In this document: in pieces, positions 14,147 to 18,622 of the stretch
Layout: each line of letters opens with the position of its first letter
How positions within the stretch are numbered: the stretch's first letter is position 1
Source of the DNA: Lysobacterales bacterium
GTDB lineage: Bacteria; Pseudomonadota; Gammaproteobacteria; Xanthomonadales; SZUA-36
Direction of reading: 5' to 3'
NCBI GenBank assembly: GCA_029287515.1
Contig: JARFQZ010000039.1
Span: forward strand, 1-18,622
DNA: 18,622 nt
The notes under the pieces: model-generated
Seen by the model: only the letters and a program-made list of their open reading frames with translations
What the model was told of the DNA's origin: nothing
Database searches by the model: none
Made by a program: the position numbers and the translations under genes

Positions 14147-15085
14147 ATGCAAATCGTTCTGCTGGGGGCCACCGGATTTCTGGGTCATCACCTGTTGCCC
14201 TCCTTATCCGCCGCCGGTCATGACTGCAGGGTCCTGAGCCGCTACAAGCCCGGGTGCCGCGAGCTCACGGTCATTCCACGATTGGAGGTCAGACAGGCCG
14301 ATATTCATGACGACGACCAACTGGAAAAGCATTTTGCCGGTGCGGATGCAGTCATCAACATGGTCGGCATCCTCAATGAGAGAGGGCGCAAGGGTAAAGG
14401 GTTCCGGAAAGCGCACGTGGAACTCACGCAGAGAATGATAAACACCTGTCTGAAACAGGGCGTGCACCGCCTGGTTCAGGTGAGTGCTCTGAACGCGGGT
14501 AAAGGGAGCAGCTACTACCTCAAGAGCAAGGGCGAGGCAGAGGATCTGATCCGGTCTGCAGAAGGACTGAATAGTACGATTGTGCAGCCCTCCGTGATTT
14601 TTGGAGAAGGCGACAGTTTTTTTAACCGGTTTGCAGGGCTACTGAAAGCCGCGCCTGTAATGCCCCTGGCCTGTCCGGACTCGAAGTTGCAGCCCGTTTG
14701 GGTGGGGGACGTTGTAGCTGCCATGACGTCGGCTCTTGATGACCCGGAGACCTTCGGCCAGACCCTGATCATGGTGGGGCCCGAAGAATACACGCTGCGC
14801 GAACTGGTCGAATTTACCGCCTGTGTCATCGGGCGAAAGCGCAAGATTATCGGCCTGCCGGATGCACTGTCCCGCTTGCAGGGCCGGGTGATGGATTTTG
14901 TGCCGGGCAAGCCGTTTTCCTCCGACAACTACCGGTCACTGCAGACAGACAACACCAGCGTTGAGAACAGCCTGTGGCGATTCGGTATCAGCCCGCGTTC
15001 CATTGAAAACACCGTGCCGTTTTACCTGGCCGGCAAGGGCCACCAGGAGCAGCTGGACCGGTGCCGCAAAAAGGCGGATGTCTGA
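14147..15085 (+). CDS. NDUFA9-like atypical extended SDR (NAD(P)-binding)
   Basis: A 312-residue Rossmann protein of the complex I NDUFA9-like atypical SDR group. The N-terminus is MQIVLLGATGFLG with the dinucleotide-binding GATGFLG (7-13). NMVGIL (71-76) and the family's VQVSALNA (110-117) follow. A YxxxK pair is present (Tyr124, Lys128), then IVQPSVIFGEGD (145-156) and VWVGDVVAA further on. Mitochondrial NDUFA9 is an accessory complex I subunit that binds NADPH; bacterial relatives are often labelled epimerases or ubiquinone-related, and their role is mostly unproven. The gene starts 26 bases after the transglycosylase and ends one base before the cca start, so the three form an operon. A relative of NDUFAF7 lies just beyond cca. 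A sugar-nucleotide epimerase is less likely given the motif pattern. Confidence 0.85.
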   Translation: MQIVLLGATGFLGHHLLPSLSAAGHDCRVLSRYKPGCRELTVIPRLEVRQADIHDDDQLEKHFAGADAVINMVGILNERGRKGKGFRKAHVELTQRMINTCLKQGVHRLVQVSALNAGKGSSYYLKSKGEAEDLIRSAEGLNSTIVQPSVIFGEGDSFFNRFAGLLKAAPVMPLACPDSKLQPVWVGDVVAAMTSALDDPETFGQTLIMVGPEEYTLRELVEFTACVIGRKRKIIGLPDALSRLQGRVMDFVPGKPFSSDNYRSLQTDNTSVENSLWRFGISPRSIENTVPFYLAGKGHQEQLDRCRKKADV

Positions 15086-15086
15086 A

Positions 15087-16316
15087 ATGGCGAAGGTCTA
15101 CCTGGTCGGTGGAGCTGTTCGCGACGAATTACTGGGGAAGAAGATACACGAGCGGGATTGGGTGGTTGTCGGGAGTACGCCTGAAGAACTTTTGGCGCAG
15201 GGCTACCGCCAGGTGGGTGCGTCTTTCCCGGTGTTTCTGCACCCTGACACGGGTGAGGAGTTCGCTTTGGCGCGAACCGAGCGTAAGCAGGGGCATGGTT
15301 ATCACGGCTTTTCCGTGGATTTTGATGCCGGGGTGACGCTTGAGCAGGACCTTGCCCGCAGGGATCTCACCATCAATGCCATGGCTCGCGATGAACAGGG
15401 CACCCTGATCGATCCGTTTGACGGCCGGAACGACCTCCGGCAACGCGTACTGCGCCACGTCTCCGATGCCTTCAGCGAAGACCCCCTGAGAGTCTTGCGG
15501 GTCGCCCGGTTCGCCGCCCGCTACCGTGAACTCGGGTTCACAATCCATCCGTCAACGCTCCGGCTGATGACAGGCATGGTCGGTTCGGGTGAAATTGAAT
15601 ACCTCGTGCCTGAACGGGTCTGGGCAGAGTTTGAAAAAGCGCTGTCCACCAGCAAGCCGGCGACGTTCATCGAAGTGCTGAGGAATTGCGGCGCACTGGC
15701 GGTGCTCCTGCCGGAAGTCGACAGCTTGTTTGGAGTCCCGCAACCGGAACAGCATCATCCTGAGATCGATACCGGAATCCACGTGATGATGACGATGAAC
15801 CTGGCCGCCTCGATGGGCTGTAGCGCCCGGGTCGTATTCGCATTATTGCTCCACGACCTGGGGAAAGCGCTGACTCCGGAAGCCAGGCTGCCTTCCCACA
15901 TCGGACACGAAAAAAGTGGTGTGCCACTGGTGCGCGATGTTTGCGAGCGGTTACGGGTTCCGGGTGCATACGCCAGCCTCGCGCTGATCGTCTGCGAACT
16001 TCACCTGCGCTGCCACCGGCTGCTTGAAGCCAGGCCCGCTACGGTTCTGAAACTGATCGAGGATGCCGACCTGCTGCGCCGGCCGGAGCGCATGGATGAT
16101 TTCCTGCTGGCCTGCGAAGCGGATTACCGGGGTCGAAAAGGATTGGAGGATCGCTCTTATCCACAGGCCGGGCGACTGCGAATGGCACTGGAGGCAGCTC
16201 TGGCGGTGCGTGCCTCTGCTGTCCCAACGGCGGGTCTGGAAGGCAGGCAGATCGGGGAAAAGATAAGGGAGGCCAGGATTTCGGCTATAGGCGATGCCTT
16301 AAATCCTGCAAACTGA
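15087..16316 (+). CDS. cca: CCA-adding multifunctional tRNA nucleotidyltransferase
   Basis: Cca adds or repairs the 3' CCA end of tRNA. The 409-residue product is collinear with E. coli Cca (412): the nucleotidyltransferase head has VGGAVRD (7-13), then ERDWVVVGS (22-30), FPVFLHP and LARTERK (61-67), RRDLTINAMA (91-100) and EDPLRVLRVARFAARY (131-146). The C-terminal HD domain has HPEIDTGIH (224-232) and HDLGKALTPE (256-265), so the phosphatase/phosphodiesterase activity of gammaproteobacterial Cca is expected. The metal-binding pair that is Asp21/Asp23 in E. coli reads Glu22/Asp24 here. ATG 15087 is one base after the upstream stop and nine bases past AGGCGG (15072-15077); ATG 15078 is an alternative adding three residues. 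The 3' end overlaps the convergent methyltransferase gene by 32 bases. Confidence 0.96.
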   Translation: MAKVYLVGGAVRDELLGKKIHERDWVVVGSTPEELLAQGYRQVGASFPVFLHPDTGEEFALARTERKQGHGYHGFSVDFDAGVTLEQDLARRDLTINAMARDEQGTLIDPFDGRNDLRQRVLRHVSDAFSEDPLRVLRVARFAARYRELGFTIHPSTLRLMTGMVGSGEIEYLVPERVWAEFEKALSTSKPATFIEVLRNCGALAVLLPEVDSLFGVPQPEQHHPEIDTGIHVMMTMNLAASMGCSARVVFALLLHDLGKALTPEARLPSHIGHEKSGVPLVRDVCERLRVPGAYASLALIVCELHLRCHRLLEARPATVLKLIEDADLLRRPERMDDFLLACEADYRGRKGLEDRSYPQAGRLRMALEAALAVRASAVPTAGLEGRQIGEKIREARISAIGDALNPAN

Positions 16317-17454
16317 AACCGCGCAGGGGCGTGTCCAGGCCCCTGCCGAGACCCATCACCTGGAACTTCTCACCCATCATTCCCGGAAGGGTCAGTTGTC
16401 TCGCCTCGGCACTGATCGCTACTCCGCCGTCCTCGCTTGTCGTGCTGTGATCCATCAGCAGGCGATCGAGCCCGCAACCCAGCAGGAACATCGTCTGGCT
16501 GGTGTATCCCTCGACATCCAGGCCACAGGCGTCGGCAGCTTCAGCCAGCGCGGTGAAATCCACCCAGGCCGTAATATCCTGCAAACCAGGCCAGAAAAAT
16601 ACATCGTCGTGTGCGTGGTGCCGGTAATGGCACATCAGGGTTCCGTCTGAACGTTCCGCCAGGTAGTACTCGCGCCTGGGATAGCCATAGTCGATAAACA
16701 GCGCCAGGCCGCGTCTCATGGATGCAGTTACCGAACGGAGCCATGGCTCCAGGCGCAGGTTGATCTCCGAGCGGTAGCCGGTGCGGAACTCACCCCCGGT
16801 GTCCGAGGCGATACGGGCAACCGCCTTTTTCAGTTCCGGGGGTGCCGGCCTGAACCCCCAGCTCAGCCCGTTCCCTGTCGCCCGGACACACATTTGCTCG
16901 ATACCGTTCTCACCCTGCCTGAACCGTTCGACCGCGAGTGCATCAAGCACCTCGTTCGCCAACAGCACACCCTGCCAGGCTTCGGCAGGCGGTTCGTCCA
17001 GCCATTCGACACGTTGAAGCAGGTCTTCACGTCTGCCTATTTGCTGGCGCTGGACCTCCCGGAGGTCCGCACTGCGTTCCAGGATCAGGTATCTCTCAGG
17101 CAGGTGTTCCACCGGCAGGTTTTCAAGCAGATCGATAGCCAACCGGCCCGTACCGGCGCCGATTTCCAGGATGTCGCATGCGCCGAGCTCTGTAATCAGT
17201 TCAGAAACCTGGCCGGCCAGGCAGGCTGCAAACAGCGAACCCAGTTCGGGGGACGTGACAAAATCTCCCGACGGGCCCAGCTTGTGGAGGCCGGCCGAAT
17301 AATAGCCCAGGCCCGGTTCATACAAGGCCATTTCCATGAAGCGCGAAAAGGGTATCAGCCCGTCTTCATCGAGATTGCTGCGCATTCGGGCGCACAGTTC
17401 CTCGCTCAGCGGCTTGAGATCTTCGGTAGGTTCGGGCAGGCTGTTGCGAGGCAT
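16285..17454 (-). CDS. SAM-dependent methyltransferase, MidA/NDUFAF7 family (COG1565)
   Basis: A 389-residue class I methyltransferase of the family that includes mitochondrial NDUFAF7/MidA, which dimethylates an arginine of complex I subunit NDUFS2. Visible family blocks are IPFSRFMEMALYEPGLGYY (34-52), GDFVTSPELGSLF (63-75), the SAM loop LEIGAGTGRLAIDLL (96-110), LLANEVLDALAVERF, LFIDYGYPRREYYL and the GTLMCHYRHHAHDD block. The substrate of the bacterial proteins is not established. The start at 17454 is where family similarity begins (SEELCARM); there is no evident ribosome site. The frame stays open another 161 codons antisense to folM, but that part lacks family features. It is convergent with cca (32-base overlap) and divergent from folM across only 30 bases. 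Confidence 0.9.
   Translation of the reverse strand: MPRNSLPEPTEDLKPLSEELCARMRSNLDEDGLIPFSRFMEMALYEPGLGYYSAGLHKLGPSGDFVTSPELGSLFAACLAGQVSELITELGACDILEIGAGTGRLAIDLLENLPVEHLPERYLILERSADLREVQRQQIGRREDLLQRVEWLDEPPAEAWQGVLLANEVLDALAVERFRQGENGIEQMCVRATGNGLSWGFRPAPPELKKAVARIASDTGGEFRTGYRSEINLRLEPWLRSVTASMRRGLALFIDYGYPRREYYLAERSDGTLMCHYRHHAHDDVFFWPGLQDITAWVDFTALAEAADACGLDVEGYTSQTMFLLGCGLDRLLMDHSTTSEDGGVAISAEARQLTLPGMMGEKFQVMGLGRGLDTPLRGFSLQDLRHRL
16323..16346. terminator. Perfect hairpin just past the cca stop, inside the methyltransferase gene
   Basis: GCAGGGGC (16323-16330) and GCCCCTGC (16339-16346) form a perfect eight-pair GC-rich stem with an eight-base loop. It starts seven bases after the cca stop and lies in the coding end of the opposite gene. 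No T-run follows on the + strand, so it may be a 3' end stabiliser or Rho-assisted site rather than a classic terminator. Confidence 0.4.
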
Positions 17455-17484
17455 AGATTGCAAGTGTGTTTGAGTGAAAAGTAC
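17455..17484. promoter_or_regulatory. Thirty-base divergent gap between the methyltransferase and folM genes
   Basis: Both start codons face away from this gap, which is too short for two separate full promoters. I see no convincing -10/-35 pair and only weak ribosome-site similarity on either side. Promoters for each gene probably extend into the coding part of the other. Confidence 0.3.
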
Positions 17485-18222
17485 ATGTCCAGCAGAAAAA
17501 CAGCACTGGTAACCGGGGCCGCTGCCAGGATCGGGGCGGAAACCAGCAAAGCGCTCCATCGACGGGGCTGCGATGTGCTGATTCATTACAATTCGAGTGA
17601 GTCTGCGGCGCTCAAGCTGGTCGACGAACTGAACGCAGAAAGGGCAGAAAGCGCATTTCCGGCGCAGGCCGACCTGTCTTCTCCGAAAGGCCTGGAGCAG
17701 CTGGCCGGGGAAGCCAGGAAACATTTCGAGAGGCTGGACATCCTGGTCAACAACGCGTCCCGGTTTTATCCCACGGTCATGGGGCAGACAAAGGCCTGGC
17801 AATGGGACGACTTGCTGAACAGCAACCTGCGCGGCCCTTATTTCCTGGTGCAGGAATTGCTCGACGATCTTCAAACCGCAGGCGGCAATGTCATCAATAT
17901 CATCGATATCCACGCCGAACGTCCCATGCCGGGGCACGCGGTGTACTGCATGTCGAAAGCCGGCCTGGCCATGATGACGCAGGCACTGGCCCAGGAGTTG
18001 GGGCCGTCGATCCGGGTCAATGGCGTTTCGCCCGGGGCAATTCTCTGGCCGGCCAACGAGCCGGATACGCAGGAGAAACAGGCCATCCTCGAAAAGGTGG
18101 TGCTGGAACGGGTGGGTAGCCCTGCCGATATCGCCTCGGCCGTGGCCTACCTTGCGCTGGATGCACCCTATGTCACAGGGCAGATCCTGGCGGTAGACGG
18201 CGGCCGTTCGCTGAACGTCTAG
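17485..18222 (+). CDS. Pteridine reductase / FolM-like short-chain dehydrogenase
   Basis: A 245-residue classical SDR of the pteridine reductase group, which reduces dihydrobiopterin, dihydromonapterin or dihydrofolate with NADPH in the cytoplasm. The NADPH loop is TGAAARIG (10-17), with Arg15 in the PTR1-type RIG rather than the usual GxG. LHRRG and HYNSS (34-38) follow, then NNASRFYPT (89-97), the DIHAERP block (141-147; Asp141), the catalytic Tyr154 and Lys158 in YCMSKAG, and PGAILWP (183-189), a strong pteridine-reductase hallmark. VTGQILAVDGGRSL closes the fold. The ATG at 17485 is the obvious start, although the frame is open much further upstream. It faces folK, a pterin pyrophosphokinase, and the two share one CTAG for their stops, a folate/pterin context that supports the call. 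Confidence 0.92.
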   Translation: MSSRKTALVTGAAARIGAETSKALHRRGCDVLIHYNSSESAALKLVDELNAERAESAFPAQADLSSPKGLEQLAGEARKHFERLDILVNNASRFYPTVMGQTKAWQWDDLLNSNLRGPYFLVQELLDDLQTAGGNVINIIDIHAERPMPGHAVYCMSKAGLAMMTQALAQELGPSIRVNGVSPGAILWPANEPDTQEKQAILEKVVLERVGSPADIASAVAYLALDAPYVTGQILAVDGGRSLNV

Positions 18223-18224
18223 CC
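18189..18224. terminator. Hairpin spanning the shared CTAG stop of folM and folK
   Basis: TAGACGGCG (18194-18202) pairs with CGC (18209-18211) and CGTCTA (18216-18221), nine pairs with a four-base bulge and a six-base loop. GGC (18189-18191) with GCC (18222-18224) can extend it past a two-base bulge. The stop codons of both genes lie in the right arm. No T-run follows. Confidence 0.3.
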
Positions 18225-18622
18225 AAGCGGAAAGTCCATCGGTCTCAGCCCTGCCTTATCCCCGGGAAAAGCATTCCACAGGTCGAGCATACGTTGCCTT
18301 TTAACCGGGTGGACCAGCCCGGGCGCCAGGTCGGCCAATGGTTTGAGTACATAGCCAGCCCGGAGGATTTCTTCCCGCGGAATTTCCAGCTGCGGCGACA
18401 ACAGGTAAAGGTCGTCATACAGGAGAATGTCTACATCGAGTGTCCGGCTCGAATACTTGGGGGCTTCCCGGTCACGCTGGTGCTGGTTTTCCAGCTCAAC
18501 CAGGTAGGTTCTGAGTTGCAGCGGCGCCATGGTGGTGTTCACCCGGGCCACCGCGTTGATGAAGTCTTCGCCTTCGAAGCCGAAGGGTGTGCAGCGGTAA
18601 AACGGCGAAAACCCGATCTCGC
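18219..18622 (-). CDS. folK: Partial FolK (6-hydroxymethyl-7,8-dihydropterin pyrophosphokinase), 5' end outside the window
   Basis: HPPK transfers pyrophosphate from ATP to 6-hydroxymethyl-7,8-dihydropterin before dihydropteroate formation. About 133 C-terminal residues are visible and the frame is open to the window edge at 18622. They begin with SPFYRCTPFGFEGEDFINAV, matching the family's SxxYxTxPxG...FxNxV region, and continue with LRTYLVELENQHQRDR and the metal-binding SRTLDVDILLYDD block. The end reads EIPREEILRAGYVLKPLADLAP, where many family members have PHPxxxxRxFVLxPLxEIAP; the PRxEIL form is, to my recollection, common in one gammaproteobacterial subgroup. An internal GTG at 18551 is not the true start because similarity continues upstream. 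It is convergent with folM with overlapping stops. Confidence 0.9.
   Translation of the reverse strand, partial: EIGFSPFYRCTPFGFEGEDFINAVARVNTTMAPLQLRTYLVELENQHQRDREAPKYSSRTLDVDILLYDDLYLLSPQLEIPREEILRAGYVLKPLADLAPGLVHPVKRQRMLDLWNAFPGDKAGLRPMDFPLG

Noticed and set aside
14898..15086. Upstream extension of the cca frame
   Set aside because: It overlaps the end of the NDUFA9-like gene in another frame; Cca family similarity starts at MAKVYLVGG, 15087.
16894..17484. In-frame + strand extension upstream of folM, giving a 442-codon frame
   Set aside because: This part is antisense to the methyltransferase and lacks SDR features; the dinucleotide-binding strand begins right after ATG 17485.
17455..17937. 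In-frame - strand extension upstream of the methyltransferase, giving a 550-codon frame
   Set aside because: It is antisense to folM and shows no family similarity; similarity begins just after 17454.
1..18622. Mobile elements, CRISPR arrays, tRNA or rRNA genes
   Set aside because: Read through both strands: no transposase or integrase, no spaced direct repeats, no cloverleaf or rRNA-like sequence was seen.

Overview
The window is a gene-dense stretch of a gammaproteobacterial chromosome, GC-rich by eye. Nearly every CDS is a recognisable housekeeping or conserved family. There is no rRNA, tRNA, CRISPR array, insertion sequence or prophage gene. HemF (oxygen-dependent), cytochrome c4 and a DsbA-type oxidoreductase point to an aerobic Gram-negative. 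From memory of gene order in Pseudomonas and relatives, several neighbourhoods are familiar (tsaC-hemF; polA, engB, cytochrome c4, dsbA and an EEP protein; cca with folK). The genus cannot be fixed from the sequence alone.

Layout. 1-995 (+): the last codons of tsaC, then hemF. 983-4860 (-): a tight polA-led operon, polA, then an SGNH hydrolase, then an NTF2-like protein of unknown role. 4935-6503 (+): three overlapping genes, a secreted DUF2782 protein, a TRAP-transporter small permease without its large partner, and trmH. 6483-8941 (-): engB-hemB-aroE, read in that order. 9042-11237 (+): cytochrome c4, dsbA-like, EEP-fold phosphoesterase. 11234-12022 (-): TauE/SafE permease. 12027-16316 (+): Slt-type lytic transglycosylase, NDUFA9-like atypical SDR, cca. 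16285-17454 (-): NDUFAF7/MidA-like methyltransferase. 17485-18222 (+): pteridine reductase (FolM-like). 18219-18622 (-): folK, cut by the window edge.

Themes. Tetrapyrrole synthesis (hemB, hemF) lies near a diheme cytochrome and a periplasmic thiol oxidoreductase. Pterin/folate metabolism is represented by folM and folK at the right end. Two bacterial relatives of mitochondrial complex I factors (NDUFA9, NDUFAF7) flank cca. Packing is extreme: all five convergent gene pairs overlap at their 3' ends, two of them sharing one CTAG as both stop codons, and each junction carries an inverted repeat. No stretch longer than 300 bases lacks a gene.

I found no clear undescribed multi-gene system. The best leads are the orphan DctQ subunit inside a translationally coupled operon, the uncharacterised SGNH/NTF2 pair coupled to polA, the NDUFA9/NDUFAF7 neighbourhood, the unusual CTHC active site of the DsbA-like protein, and the inverted repeats embedded in convergent coding ends.
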